Assembly: GCF_002261225.1 (NCBI RefSeq)
Contig: NZ_NEVM01000002.1
Span: 62,001-126,000, forward strand
Length of the DNA: 64,000 nt
Direction: 5' to 3'
From: Bordetella genomosp. 10
Lineage (GTDB): Bacteria; Pseudomonadota; Gammaproteobacteria; Burkholderiales; Burkholderiaceae_B
Within the stretch, counting starts at the first letter, position 1. Each line of letters opens with the position of its first letter. Below the pieces are notes generated by a model. That model saw only the letters and a list, made by a program, of their open reading frames with translations, made no database searches and was not told where the DNA came from. Made by a program: the position numbers and the translations under genes. Of this stretch, positions 1-9,328 are shown piece after piece.

Positions 1-585
1 GTGCACGACCTGGCCTACGCCGACATCTGCTTCGACGGCTACGTGGCGCCGTCCATCATGCAGGTGCCGGGCGCGCGCGACGTGGCGGTGGAATTCTTCA
101 CCATGAGCAAGAGCTACAACATGGCCGGCTGGCGGGTCGGCTTCATGGTGGGCAACCGCGAACTGGTGCACGCGCTCGCGCGCATCAAGAGCTATCACGA
201 CTACGGCACGTTCACGCCCATCCAGGTGGCTTCCATCGCCGCGCTGGAAGGGCCGCAGGACTGCGTCAACGAAGTGGTCGAGCAGTATCGCAGCCGTCGC
301 GACGTGCTGGCCCGCGGCCTGCGCGAAGCCGGCTGGGACGTGGAGATCCCCAAGGCCTCCATGTATATATGGGCACGGATTCCCGAGCCCTACCGGGCCA
401 TGGGCTCGCTGGAATTCTCCAAGCGGGTGCTGGCCGACGCCAAGGTGGCGGTCTCGCCTGGCATAGGTTTCGGCGAATACGGCGACGAGTACGTCCGCTT
501 CGCCCTGATCGAAAACGAGCAACGCACGCGCCAGGCCGTGCGCGGCATTAAGGAAATGTTCCGCAAGGACGGATTGCTGAAATGA
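1..585 (+). CDS. alaC: PLP-dependent aminotransferase, C-terminal part (alanine transaminase AlaC-like)
   Basis: The 194 codons are the C-terminal part of a class I/II fold-type I aminotransferase; the N-terminus lies before the window. The motif [15 protein letters not shown] contains the Schiff-base lysine (codon at 109-111), and the small domain follows with a conserved Arg in [10 protein letters not shown] that should bind the substrate carboxylate. Family members make alanine or related amino acids from 2-oxo acids with glutamate as donor. The stop overlaps the hom start (ATGA), and this aminotransferase-hom-thrC order is common in betaproteobacteria, so it is probably co-transcribed with threonine synthesis. 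The exact substrate (alanine, or another amino acid) cannot be fixed from this fragment. Confidence 0.85.
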   Translation: MHDLAYADICFDGYVAPSIMQVPGARDVAVEFFTMSKSYNMAGWRVGFMVGNRELVHALARIKSYHDYGTFTPIQVASIAALEGPQDCVNEVVEQYRSRRDVLARGLREAGWDVEIPKASMYIWARIPEPYRAMGSLEFSKRVLADAKVAVSPGIGFGEYGDEYVRFALIENEQRTRQAVRGIKEMFRKDGLLK

Positions 586-1886
586 ATCCCATGAAGGTAG
601 GCCTGCTGGGCCTTGGCGTGGTGGGCGGTGGCACCTGGACGGTGCTGTCGCGCAACGCGGAAGAAATCGCGCGACGCGCCGGCCGGCGCATCGAAGTCAC
701 CCATATCGCCGTGCGCGATACGGCCAAGGCGGCCAGCCGCGTGGGCGGCGGCGCGACGATCACCACCAATCCCCACGACGTGGTGCGCGACCCCGGCATC
801 GATATCGTGGTCGAGCTGATCGGCGGCGATACGCTGGCGCGCGAACTGGTCCTGGAGGCCATCGCGCAGGGCAAGCACGTGGTCACCGCCAACAAGGCGC
901 TGCTGGCCAAGCACGGCAACGAAATCTTCGCCGCCGCTTCCGAGCGCGGCGTGATGGTGGCCTTCGAGGCCGCCGTGGCCGGCGGCATCCCCATCATCAA
1001 GGCGATACGCGAAGGCCTGACCGCCAACCGCATCCAGTGGGTGGCCGGCATCATCAACGGCACCACCAACTTCATCCTGTCGGAAATGCGCAGCCGCGGG
1101 TTGCCCTTCGCCGAGGTCCTGGCCGAGGCGCAGCGCCTGGGCTACGCCGAGGCCGATCCCACCTTCGACGTCGAGGGCGTGGACGCCGCGCACAAGCTGA
1201 CGCTGCTGGCCTCGCTGGCTTTCGGCGTGCCGGTGCAGTTCGACAAGGCCTACATCGAAGGCATCTCGCAGTTGGCGCAGGAAGACATCGCCCACGCCGA
1301 ACGCCTGGGCTACCGCATCAAGCTGCTGGGCATCACCCGCCGCCGGCCCGAGGGCATCGAGCTGCGCGTGCATCCGGCGCTGGTGCCCAGCACGCGCCTG
1401 CTGGCCAACGTGGAAGGCCCGATGAACGCCGTGCTGGTGCGCGGCGACGCCGTCGGCCCGACGCTGTATTACGGCCAGGGCGCGGGCGAGGAGCCCACCG
1501 CCTCGGCCGTGGTGGCCGACCTGGTCGACGTGACCCGCCTGCACACCGCCGATCCGGGCAACCGCGTGCCGCACCTGGCCTTCCAGCCGGATGCCATGTC
1601 GGACACGCCCATCCTGCCGATCGAGAAGGTATCGACCTCCTATTACCTGCGCCTGCGGGTGGACGACCAGCCCGGCGTGCTGGCCGATATCGCCCGCGTG
1701 CTGGCGGAGCGCTCGATTTCCATCGGCTCCATGATCCAGCAGCCCTCGATCATCGGCGGCGCCGACATCATCTTCCTGACGCATGAAGCGGTGGAGGGCG
1801 ACGTCAACCAGGCCATCGCCCGCATCGAGGCGCTGCCTTTCGTCCGTTCCAAGGTGACGCGCATCCGCATGGAGACCCTGGCATGA
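582..1886 (+). CDS. hom: homoserine dehydrogenase
   Basis: 434 residues, the usual length for monofunctional bacterial homoserine dehydrogenase with a regulatory tail. It reduces aspartate semialdehyde to homoserine with NAD(P)H in the Thr/Met/Ile branch. The Rossmann motif [10 protein letters not shown] is at about residues 10-19, the [12 protein letters not shown] stretch with the catalytic-region lysine follows, and [13 protein letters not shown] is the conserved substrate-binding segment. The last ~85 residues (from about [21 protein letters not shown]) form an ACT domain, so threonine feedback inhibition is expected. It overlaps the upstream aminotransferase and the downstream thrC by 4 bases each, indicating translational coupling. 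A second in-frame ATG lies three codons in (591). Confidence 0.96.
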   Translation: MNPMKVGLLGLGVVGGGTWTVLSRNAEEIARRAGRRIEVTHIAVRDTAKAASRVGGGATITTNPHDVVRDPGIDIVVELIGGDTLARELVLEAIAQGKHVVTANKALLAKHGNEIFAAASERGVMVAFEAAVAGGIPIIKAIREGLTANRIQWVAGIINGTTNFILSEMRSRGLPFAEVLAEAQRLGYAEADPTFDVEGVDAAHKLTLLASLAFGVPVQFDKAYIEGISQLAQEDIAHAERLGYRIKLLGITRRRPEGIELRVHPALVPSTRLLANVEGPMNAVLVRGDAVGPTLYYGQGAGEEPTASAVVADLVDVTRLHTADPGNRVPHLAFQPDAMSDTPILPIEKVSTSYYLRLRVDDQPGVLADIARVLAERSISIGSMIQQPSIIGGADIIFLTHEAVEGDVNQAIARIEALPFVRSKVTRIRMETLA

Positions 1887-3292
1887 ACTACGTTTCCACC
1901 CGCGGCGGCATGACGCCGCAGCCGTTCTCCGACATCCTGCTCGAAGGCCTGGCGCCGGACGGCGGCCTGGCGGTTCCGCAGGCGCTGCCCAAGCTGACGG
2001 CCGCGCAACTGGAAGCCTGGCGCGGCCTGTCCTACGCCGACCTGGCCTTCGAGGTGCTGTCGCTGTTCATCACCGACATTCCCGCCGACGACCTGCGCCG
2101 CCTGACGCATGCCGCCTATACGGCGCGCATCTTCGGCAGCGAGGACATCGTGCCGCTGCGTCCGCTGGACGGCAAGCTGAGCCTGCTGGGCTTGTCCGAA
2201 GGCCCGACGCTGGCGTTCAAGGACATGGCCATGCAGTTCCTGGGCCAGGCCTTCGAATACGTGCTGGCCAAGCGGGGCACCACGCTCAACATCCTGGGCG
2301 CGACCTCGGGCGACACCGGTTCGGCGGCGGAATACGCGCTGCGCGGCAAGAAGGGCATCTCGGTGTTCATGCTCTCGCCGCATGGCCGCATGAGCGCCTT
2401 CCAGCGCGCGCAGATGTATTCGCTGCAGGACGCCAACATCCACAACATCGCCGTGCGCGGCGTGTTCGACGATTGCCAGGACATCGTCAAGGCCCTGGCT
2501 GGCGACCTGGAATTCAAGGCGGCCTGCCACCTGGGCGCGGTCAACTCGATCAACTGGGGGCGCATCGCCGCCCAGATCGTGTACTACGTGCACGGCTGGC
2601 TGCGCGCCACCACCCAGGCCGGCGAACAGGTGTCGTTCGCGGTGCCGTCGGGCAACTTCGGCAACATCCTGGCCGGCCACATCGCCCGCCGCATGGGCCT
2701 GCCGATCCGCCGCCTGGTGCTGGCGACCAACGAGAACAACGTGCTGGAGGAATTCTTCCGCACCGGCATCTATCGTCCGCGCTCGGCGCAGCAGACCCAT
2801 GCGACGTCCAGCCCGTCGATGGATATTTCGCGCGCGTCCAATTTCGAGCGCTTCATCTTCGACCTGGTCGGCGCCGACGGCGCCCGCGTCAAGGCCTTGT
2901 GGAGCCAGTTGGCGGCGGACGGGTATTTCGACCTGTCGGGCCACCTGGGCGAGTTCGCCGACAAGTACGGTTTCGTGGCCGGCGCCAGTTCGCACGCCGA
3001 CCGCCTGGCGACCATACGCGCGACCTACGACGCCTGCGGCGTGCTGATCGATCCGCATACCGCCGACGGCGTGAAGGTGGCGCGCGCCTTCGTCGAACCC
3101 GGCATTCCCATGCTGGTGCTGGAGACGGCCCTGCCGGCCAAGTTCTCCGAGACCATCGAGGCGGCGCTGGGCCGCCCGGCGCCGCCGCCGGCCGCGCTGG
3201 CGGGCCTGGAATCGCTGCCGCAGCGGGTCCAGGTGATGGACAACGACGTGGAAGCGGTGCGGCGCTACGTGCGGGAGCACGCGGCGCTATAG
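1883..3292 (+). CDS. thrC: threonine synthase
   Basis: 469 residues, the long gamma-proteobacterial/yeast-like class of threonine synthase. It converts O-phosphohomoserine to threonine and phosphate. The PLP lysine is in EGPTLAFKDMAMQFLG (K113), and ATSGDTGSAAEYAL is the phosphate/PLP-binding loop. The N-terminal YVSTRGG motif is typical of the family. The start overlaps the hom stop in an ATGA. It is the last gene of the alaC-hom-thrC unit, which together covers aspartate semialdehyde to threonine apart from homoserine kinase, which is not present here. Confidence 0.96.
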   Translation: MNYVSTRGGMTPQPFSDILLEGLAPDGGLAVPQALPKLTAAQLEAWRGLSYADLAFEVLSLFITDIPADDLRRLTHAAYTARIFGSEDIVPLRPLDGKLSLLGLSEGPTLAFKDMAMQFLGQAFEYVLAKRGTTLNILGATSGDTGSAAEYALRGKKGISVFMLSPHGRMSAFQRAQMYSLQDANIHNIAVRGVFDDCQDIVKALAGDLEFKAACHLGAVNSINWGRIAAQIVYYVHGWLRATTQAGEQVSFAVPSGNFGNILAGHIARRMGLPIRRLVLATNENNVLEEFFRTGIYRPRSAQQTHATSSPSMDISRASNFERFIFDLVGADGARVKALWSQLAADGYFDLSGHLGEFADKYGFVAGASSHADRLATIRATYDACGVLIDPHTADGVKVARAFVEPGIPMLVLETALPAKFSETIEAALGRPAPPPAALAGLESLPQRVQVMDNDVEAVRRYVREHAAL

Positions 3293-3410
3293 GGGCGCGT
3301 GCCGGCAAGTCTTCGGCGGGCAAGCCGGGACCAAGGCCCCCGCGGCGCCGCCGTTGACGGAGGGCGCGCGCTGGCGATAATGGGGGCTTCGCGCTCGACA
3401 AGGGATCGAC

Positions 3411-3800
3411 ATGCTGCCGGTGCTATCGCCATTGAATTTCCTCGCCATCGGCCTGGGGGCCGCCCTGGGAGCATGGCTGCGCTGGCTGCTCGCGCTGGCG
3501 TTGAACCGCCATGAGTCCTTCCCTATGGGCACGGTGGCCGCCAACCTCGGCGGCGGCTATGCGATCGGCGTCATGGTGGCCCTGGTCGCGGCGCATCCCG
3601 ATTGGCCCGCCTGGGTGCGGCTGGCCTGCATCACGGGTTTCCTGGGCGGCCTGACGACCTTCTCGACCTTTTCGGCGGAAACCGTGGGCATGCTCGAACG
3701 CGGCCAATACGGCGCCGCCGTGCTGTACGCGGGCGTCAGCCTGGCCGGCTCGCTCCTGCTGACGGCGGCGGGCCTGTTCACCGTCCGGGCCCTGGCCTGA
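3411..3800 (+). CDS. crcB: fluoride ion exporter CrcB/FluC
   Basis: 129 residues with four predicted membrane helices, the normal size of a FluC subunit, which works as an antiparallel dimer to expel fluoride. Signature pieces are GLGAALGAWLRW near the N-terminus, the Asn-containing helix MGTVAANLGGGYAIG, and GFLGGLTTFSTFSAET, where the TTFSTF helix break and its Phe residues line the pore. I looked for a fluoride riboswitch in the 118 bp upstream and did not find the conserved core. The gene stands alone between thrC and the converging hpn operon. Confidence 0.92.
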   Translation: MLPVLSPLNFLAIGLGAALGAWLRWLLALALNRHESFPMGTVAANLGGGYAIGVMVALVAAHPDWPAWVRLACITGFLGGLTTFSTFSAETVGMLERGQYGAAVLYAGVSLAGSLLLTAAGLFTVRALA

Positions 3801-3826
3801 TCAGCGTCTGCCCCTGACCCTGACCC

Positions 3827-5257
3827 TTAAGCGCCCGCGATCAATGCCGCGGCGCGTTGGCCGCTGCGCACGGCGCCTTCCAGGACGGCGGGGTAGCCGG
3901 TGTCGGTCCAGTCGCCCGCCAGGCATAGCGTGGGCCACGCCGTGGCGTTGCCCGGCCGCGCCTGGCCCGGCGTGGCGAGAAAGGTGGCGCGCTTGTCGAC
4001 CAGCAGTTCCGCGCGCGCCACGCCGGGCAGGGCCGGCAGGCCGCCGCGCGCGGCCTGTTCGCGCACCTGTTCGATGAGCGCGGCCACGACCGCGTCGCGG
4101 CCGTCCCGCGCCAGGCGCCCGGCCAGGCGCGACGCCGCGCTGACCACCACCGACAATTCCCCGCGCGCCGGATCGTTCGCCAGCGCGGCGCGGTCGAACA
4201 GCCATTGGCCGTCATGCCCGCGCGCCGCGTCCTCGCGCAGCATCATCATCGGCATGGGCAGCCGCCACGGCGCGGCCAGTCGCAGATTCAGCGTCGCGAT
4301 GGGGGAGTATTCGAACCCGGCCAGCCGCGCAGCCAGGTCGTCGTCGTGCTCCGGACCGCCAGGGCGCGCCGCGCTGGCATGCGCCGCATTGTCATTGCCG
4401 AGCGCATCACCGAGAGCATCGCCGAAATCATCGCCGAAATCATCGCCGAGCGCCGCGCCCAGCAGGCGCGCGGCGTTGGCGGGCGGAACGGCGAGGACGG
4501 CGGCGTCATAGGCATCGCCGTCGATCCGCACGCCGCGCGCGGCGGGTTCGACGGAACGCACCGTCACGCCATAGCGCACCTCGCACAGGGCCGCGGCGGC
4601 GTCGGGCCACAGCGCGGACAGATCGGCGCGCGGCAGCAGGAGATCCGAGGCGGCGCGCCGGCCGGCCAGGCTGTCGCGCAGGACGTGGGCGAACAGCCGG
4701 GCGTCGGCTTGCGCCGCCGGCGTGTTCAAGGCCGCCAGGCACAGCGGCTCCCACAGCCACCGCACGGCGCTTTCCGGCTGCCCATGCCGCGCCAGCAGGG
4801 CGGCCACGCTGTCGGCCGCCGGCGCTTCCCACCGCGCGCGCCGCAGGGCCAGCATCAGCCGCAAGGCCGCCCCGCGCGCGGCGCCGTCCAGCCCGCGCGC
4901 GCCCAGCAACGCGGCGGCCGCGTGCAACGGCGCCGGCAGGCGCGGCGCGCGCAGCCGGAAGGCGCCGTCCAGGCTGGCCAAGGCCAGCGGCAGCCGCGCG
5001 AGCAGGCGGGCGGGATCGCGGCCCAGGCGCCGCATCAGGGCCAGGGTGTCGGTGTAGGCGCCCAGCAGGATGTGCTGGCCGTTATCCAAGGGCGCGTCGA
5101 AGTCCGGATGCGCGACGCGCCGGGCGCGCCCGCCCGGCGTGCGCCCGGCCTCCAGCACGGTGACCGCCCAGCCGCGGTCATGCAGCGCCACCGCCGCCGC
5201 CAGGCCCGCCCAGCCGGCGCCGACCACGGCGACCCGGCGCGCGGCCGGCGTTTTCAT
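3827..5257 (-). CDS. hpnE: hydroxysqualene dehydroxylase HpnE
   Basis: 476 residues. The N-terminal RVAVVGAGWAGLAAAVAL is an FAD-binding Rossmann motif, followed by an EAGRTPGGRARR segment as in amine-oxidase/phytoene-desaturase-like enzymes. HpnE reduces hydroxysqualene to squalene in the three-enzyme HpnCDE route. The start is the ATG at 5257, overlapping the hpnD stop (ATGA); a longer reading frame continues upstream only because it runs through hpnD out of frame. Around residues 268-287 there is a low-complexity Gly-Asp stretch (GDDFGDDFGDALGDALG) from a 12-bp tandem repeat, unusual for the family. It is third and last in hpnC-hpnD-hpnE. Confidence 0.9.
   Translation of the reverse strand: MKTPAARRVAVVGAGWAGLAAAVALHDRGWAVTVLEAGRTPGGRARRVAHPDFDAPLDNGQHILLGAYTDTLALMRRLGRDPARLLARLPLALASLDGAFRLRAPRLPAPLHAAAALLGARGLDGAARGAALRLMLALRRARWEAPAADSVAALLARHGQPESAVRWLWEPLCLAALNTPAAQADARLFAHVLRDSLAGRRAASDLLLPRADLSALWPDAAAALCEVRYGVTVRSVEPAARGVRIDGDAYDAAVLAVPPANAARLLGAALGDDFGDDFGDALGDALGNDNAAHASAARPGGPEHDDDLAARLAGFEYSPIATLNLRLAAPWRLPMPMMMLREDAARGHDGQWLFDRAALANDPARGELSVVVSAASRLAGRLARDGRDAVVAALIEQVREQAARGGLPALPGVARAELLVDKRATFLATPGQARPGNATAWPTLCLAGDWTDTGYPAVLEGAVRSGQRAAALIAGA
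4397..4456. repeat. 12-bp degenerate tandem repeat inside hpnE
   Basis: Five consecutive 12-bp units on the plus strand: gccgagcgcatc, accgagagcatc, gccgaaatcatc, gccgaaatcatc, gccgagcgccgc. Two are identical. On the coding (minus) strand they give four-residue units of the GDxxG type. Unit length is a multiple of three, so copy changes keep the hpnE frame. Confidence 0.9.
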
Positions 5258-6117
5258 CGCGCCAGGCGCCGCACCAGCCCGCGGCCGCCGCTGACCCACG
5301 TCTTCCACGCCAGCCACAGCTTGCGCAGCGGCGTCAGCGAAATCCGCTGGTGCAGCACCTGCCAGTCGTCGCGCTCGATTTCGTCGAGCAGGGCATGGTA
5401 GATGGCGGCCATCATCAGCCCCGGCCGCTGGGCGCGCCGGTCGGATTCCGGCAGCGCGCGCATGGCCTCGCGGTAGAGCTCGCGGGCGCGCTGCGCCTGG
5501 AACGCCATCAGCGCCGGGAAGCCCTCGGAATACTTGCCGTTGAGGATGTCCGCCGCCTTCACGCCGAAGCGCTGCAGTTCGTCGATGGGCAGGTAGATGC
5601 GCCCGCGCCGCGCATCGTCGCCGACGTCGCGGATGATATTGGTCATCTGGAACGCCAGGCCCAGCTTCTCCGCGTACTCCAGCGTCGCCGGATCGCCGTA
5701 GCCGAAAATCGAGGCCGACAGTTCGCCCACCACGCCGGCCGCGTGCCAACAGTATTTGCGCAGGCCGGGCCAGTCCAGGTAGCGCGTCTGGTCCAGGTCC
5801 ATCTCCATGCCGTCGATCACCGCCAGCAGGCGCTCGCGCGTAATCCCGTAGGGCTGCAGGTGCGGCTCCAGCGCGCGCGTCACCGGATGGTCGGGCGCGC
5901 CGCCGAACATGCGGTCGATCTCGGTGCGCCACCAGGCCAGCTTGATGCGCGCCACCGAAACGTCGCTGACCTCGTCGACCACGTCGTCCACCTCGCGGCA
6001 GAACGCGTACATCGCGACGATGGCGCGCCGCCGTTCCGGGGGCAGGAACAGGAAAGCGTAGTAGAAACTGGACCCGCTCTTGGCGGCCTTGTCCTGGCAG
6101 TATTCGTCGGGAGTCAT
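5254..6117 (-). CDS. hpnD: presqualene diphosphate synthase HpnD
   Basis: 287 residues of the squalene/phytoene synthase fold. Two Asp-rich Mg-diphosphate motifs are visible: FCREVDDVVDEV (first) and QMTNIIRDVGDDARRGRIYLP (second). HpnD joins two farnesyl diphosphates to presqualene diphosphate, which HpnC then converts to hydroxysqualene. It starts with EYCQDKAAKSGSSFYYAFLFLP, the family-specific opening. It lies 139 bp after hpnC and overlaps hpnE by 4 bases. No squalene-hopene cyclase is present in the window, so the fate of the squalene (hopanoids or other) cannot be told here. Confidence 0.93.
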   Translation of the reverse strand: MTPDEYCQDKAAKSGSSFYYAFLFLPPERRRAIVAMYAFCREVDDVVDEVSDVSVARIKLAWWRTEIDRMFGGAPDHPVTRALEPHLQPYGITRERLLAVIDGMEMDLDQTRYLDWPGLRKYCWHAAGVVGELSASIFGYGDPATLEYAEKLGLAFQMTNIIRDVGDDARRGRIYLPIDELQRFGVKAADILNGKYSEGFPALMAFQAQRARELYREAMRALPESDRRAQRPGLMMAAIYHALLDEIERDDWQVLHQRISLTPLRKLWLAWKTWVSGGRGLVRRLAR

Positions 6118-6256
6118 GTCGGTCGGGCAGGGGCGGGGCCGATGCCCCTGTCGGCGGTAACGTTAGGAATCGGTGCATGCCGGGGGCATGCGGGGCGTAG
6201 GGAAAGCCGCGGCACGGCGGAATACCAGGCGGAACGGGGACGAAACGCGCCGCCGT

Positions 6257-7090
6257 TCAGGCGGCGGTCCGCACGAACAAGGCGCGCCACAGCATGACGC
6301 ACCAGTCGCGCGCGCCCAGTTCCGGGCGATTCATGAACACATCGTAGCGGGCCTGCTCGATACGTTCCAGGATGCGCAGCCCGCCTTGCACCACCAGGCG
6401 CAGCTCCAGGCCGATACGGCCGGGCAGGCGCCGGGTCAGCGGCGCCCCGGAGTGTAACAGCGCCCGCGCCCGCGCTACCTGGGCGCCCAGCAGCGCCTGC
6501 CATTGCGGCGTCAGGCGGCAGGCCGCCAGGTCTTCCTCGCCGACGCCGTGGCGCCGCAGGGCGTCCTGCGGCAGGTAGACGCGGTCCTTGCGCCAGTCGA
6601 CGCGGACGTCCTGCCAGAAATTGACCAGTTGCAGGCCGGTGCAGATGGCGTCGGACTGGCGCAGCGCCTCGGCGTCGGACACGCCATAGAGATGCAGCAT
6701 CAGCCGGCCGACCGGGTTGGCGGAGCGGGCGCAATAGTCGAGCAGGGCGGCTTCGTCGGGGTAGCGCTTGACCGTCACGTCCTGCTCGAAGGCCGACAGC
6801 AGGTCGAGGAAGGGCGTGATGGGCAACTGGTGGCGGGCGATGGTCGCCGCCAGCGGCGCGAATACCGGCGCCAGCCGTTCCTCGGCCGGGCCGCCCGCGC
6901 CGGCGATGCGGTGCAGCTCCGCCCGATAGGCGGCCAGTTCGGCGAGCCGCTGCGCATCCGTGGCCTCGCCCTCGTCGGCGATATCGTCGGCGCTGCGCGC
7001 GTAGCGGTAGATGTCGGCGACCGCCCCGCGCAGGCGGCGCGGCAGCAGGATGGAGGCGACGGGAAAGTTTTCGTAATGATCGACGGACAT
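6257..7090 (-). CDS. hpnC: hydroxysqualene synthase HpnC
   Basis: 277 residues, squalene/phytoene synthase family. It opens with SVDHYENFPVASILLPRRLR, characteristic of HpnC, and carries the aspartate motifs RSADDIADEGEA and VNFWQDVRVDWRKDRVYLP. It converts presqualene diphosphate to hydroxysqualene. The ATG at 7090 is chosen because the family-typical N-terminus begins there; the open frame upstream has no conserved features. First gene of the hpnCDE unit, divergent from alr with about 120 bp between them for both promoters. Confidence 0.92.
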   Translation of the reverse strand: MSVDHYENFPVASILLPRRLRGAVADIYRYARSADDIADEGEATDAQRLAELAAYRAELHRIAGAGGPAEERLAPVFAPLAATIARHQLPITPFLDLLSAFEQDVTVKRYPDEAALLDYCARSANPVGRLMLHLYGVSDAEALRQSDAICTGLQLVNFWQDVRVDWRKDRVYLPQDALRRHGVGEEDLAACRLTPQWQALLGAQVARARALLHSGAPLTRRLPGRIGLELRLVVQGGLRILERIEQARYDVFMNRPELGARDWCVMLWRALFVRTAA

Positions 7091-7211
7091 GGAGAGGGAT
7101 ACTGCGCAAAATCGCCGCAATGGAATCGCCGCTATTTTAGTGAGGCCGCCGCGAGGCATCGGGTAGACTAACGCCGGTCGCCAAGCTGGCGATCGTCCTC
7201 CGCCGCCCGCC

Positions 7212-8357
7212 ATGCCACGCCCTATCCACGCCACGATTTCCGTCGACGCCCTCGCGCACAATCTCGACGTCGTCCGCAACCATCTCCACCAGGCCGCGCT
7301 GGCCGCCACGGCGGCGCAGGGCCAGCCCCTGGCGCCGCCTTCTATCTGGGCCGTGATCAAGGCCAACGCCTACGGCCACGGCATCGAACCGGCGGTGCGC
7401 GGTTTCCGGCAGGCCCAGGGCCTGGCCATGCTGGACCTGAACGAAGCGGTGCGCTGCCGCGAGGCCGGCTGGGGCGGCCCCATCCTGCTGCTGGAAGGCT
7501 TTTTCGAGCCGGCCGACGTGGAGGTGCTGGACCGCTACCACCTGACCACCGCCGTGCACCATGCGGACCAGTTGGCCATCCTGGCCGAAGGCCGCCGCTC
7601 GCGCCGGCTGGACATCTTCATGAAGCTCAACTCCGGCATGAACCGGCTGGGGTTCGCGCCGGACGCCTATCGCGCCGCCTATCGCTCGGCCCTGCGCATG
7701 CGCGACGACGGCGTGCTGAACAGCGTCGGCAAGATGACGCACTTCGCCAACGCCGACGGCCCGGAGGGCATCGCGGCCCAGATGGCGGTGTTCGACCGCG
7801 TCACCGAAGGCCTGCCCGGCCCGGTCAGCGTCTCCAATTCCGCGGCCACCCTGCGCTATCCCGCCGTCTCGCTGGCGCGCGACGACCACGGCGCGTGGGT
7901 GCGCCCCGGCATCTGCCTGTATGGCGGCACGCCTTTCGCCGACGCCGGCGCCGACAGCTTCGGCCTGCGTCCGGCCATGACCCTGGCCTCGCGCCTCATC
8001 GGCGTGCAGGAACTGCGGGCCGGCGACGCCGTGGGCTACGGCGGCCTGTTCCGCGCCGAGGGGCCGCTGCGCGTGGGCGTGGTGGCCTGCGGCTACGCCG
8101 ACGGCTACCCGCGCCATGCCGGCACCGGCACGCCGGTCACGGTGGCCGGCGTGCGCACGCGCCTGCTGGGCCGCGTTTCCATGGACATGCTGGCGGTCGA
8201 CCTGACGCCGGCGCCGGCGGCCGGCATCGGCGCGCCGGTGGTGCTGTGGGGCGAGGGCGGCCCGGCGGTCGACGAAGTGGCCCAGGCGGCCGGAACAATC
8301 GGGTACGAATTGTTATGCGCCCTGGCGCCGCGGGTGCCGCTCCAGGTCGTGCCGTAA
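7212..8357 (+). CDS. alr: alanine racemase
   Basis: 381 residues. It interconverts L- and D-alanine for peptidoglycan. The PLP lysine is K50 in [12 protein letters not shown]. The C-terminal beta domain carries the catalytic tyrosine region [14 protein letters not shown] and the substrate/PLP motif [13 protein letters not shown]. Transcribed alone, divergent from hpnC and about 100 bp before an SDR gene. Whether this is the biosynthetic or an inducible catabolic (DadX-like) enzyme cannot be decided; no dadA or lrp-like gene is adjacent, which favours the biosynthetic role. Confidence 0.95.
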   Translation: MPRPIHATISVDALAHNLDVVRNHLHQAALAATAAQGQPLAPPSIWAVIKANAYGHGIEPAVRGFRQAQGLAMLDLNEAVRCREAGWGGPILLLEGFFEPADVEVLDRYHLTTAVHHADQLAILAEGRRSRRLDIFMKLNSGMNRLGFAPDAYRAAYRSALRMRDDGVLNSVGKMTHFANADGPEGIAAQMAVFDRVTEGLPGPVSVSNSAATLRYPAVSLARDDHGAWVRPGICLYGGTPFADAGADSFGLRPAMTLASRLIGVQELRAGDAVGYGGLFRAEGPLRVGVVACGYADGYPRHAGTGTPVTVAGVRTRLLGRVSMDMLAVDLTPAPAAGIGAPVVLWGEGGPAVDEVAQAAGTIGYELLCALAPRVPLQVVP

Positions 8358-8463
8358 CACGGTGAAAGCAGCGGCCCGGCGTAGCGGGGCAAAAGCAAGA
8401 CAGCCGGGGCCCGGATGGTGTCTACTTGGGACTTCTCTTCAATGCAGATTCGAGGTTGTTCCC

Positions 8464-9183
8464 ATGAAAGACAAATGCGTGCTGGTCACCGGCGCCACCA
8501 AGGGCATAGGCTGGGCGCTTACCCGCCGTCTGGCCGATATGGGCTGTCACGTGGTGGGAATCGCCCGGCATACCAATGACGTCGATTTCCCGGGTTATCT
8601 ATACGCCTGCGACCTGGCCGATGCCGGCAAGACCGAGGACGTGCTGCGCGAGATCCGCGAAAAATTCCCCGTCGACGCCATCGTCAACAACGTCGGCCTG
8701 GTGCTGCCCCAGCCCTTGGGCTCGGTGGAACTGGCCTCGCTCTACAACGTGCTGGACCTGAACGTGCGCGTGGCCGTGCAGGTGGTGCAGGCCTTCGTCG
8801 AATCGATGAAGGCGCGCCGTTCGGGCCGCATCGTCAACGTGGTCAGCCGCGCCATCCACGGCAGCCAGGAGCGCACCAGCTATTCGGCGGCCAAGGCCGC
8901 GCTGGTCGGTTGCACGCAGACCTGGGCGCTGGAACTGGCCGACTACGGCGTCACGGTCAACGCCGTCGCGCCGGGCCCCATCGAAACCGAATTGTTCCGC
9001 GCCAGCCGGCCGGTCGGCAGCGAAGGGGAAAAGCGCGTGTTGGCCGGCATTCCCATGAAGCGCCTGGGCAGCCCGGCGGAAGTGGCGGCGGCCATCGCCT
9101 TCCTGCTGTCCGACGACGCCGGTTTCATCACCGGCCAGGTGCTGGGCGTGGACGGCGGCGGCAGCATCGCCGGCCGCGGCTGA
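8464..9183 (+). CDS. SDR family NAD(P)-dependent oxidoreductase
   Basis: 239 residues, classical short-chain dehydrogenase/reductase. VLVTGATKGIGWAL is the dinucleotide-binding TGxxxGxG, NNVG follows near residue 75, and the active site VVSRAIHGSQERTSYSAAKAA has canonical YxxxK. The C-terminal GQVLGVDGGGSIAGRG is typical of FabG-like enzymes. The ATG at 8464 is chosen because the Rossmann strand begins four codons later; the frame extends upstream but without recognisable protein. Substrate unknown. No operon partner is obvious: alr ends 106 bp upstream and radA starts 145 bp downstream. Confidence 0.88.
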   Translation: MKDKCVLVTGATKGIGWALTRRLADMGCHVVGIARHTNDVDFPGYLYACDLADAGKTEDVLREIREKFPVDAIVNNVGLVLPQPLGSVELASLYNVLDLNVRVAVQVVQAFVESMKARRSGRIVNVVSRAIHGSQERTSYSAAKAALVGCTQTWALELADYGVTVNAVAPGPIETELFRASRPVGSEGEKRVLAGIPMKRLGSPAEVAAAIAFLLSDDAGFITGQVLGVDGGGSIAGRG

Positions 9184-9316
9184 ACCCGGCGGGGCGGGCG
9201 CGCGTTTGCGCGCGTGTCCATCGCGCATGAGGAGGCAGCCCCGCGGGAAACACGCTGGCCGCGCGCGCGGCCGCGCCTTTCAACGCGTCTCCGCCGCGCC
9301 GGCCAGGCGCATTCGC

Positions 9317-9322
9317 TAAACT
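9317..9322 (+). promoter_or_regulatory. -10-like hexamer directly before radA
   Basis: TAAACT ends 6 bases before the radA ATG (9329). If used, transcription would begin at or next to the start codon. No good -35 is visible at 17 bp. One of five such cases in the window. Confidence 0.3.
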
Positions 9323-9328
9323 GCCGGC

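Noticed and set aside
3293..3410. Possible fluoride riboswitch before crcB
   Set aside because: The conserved pseudoknot core could not be found; only GC-rich spacer is present.
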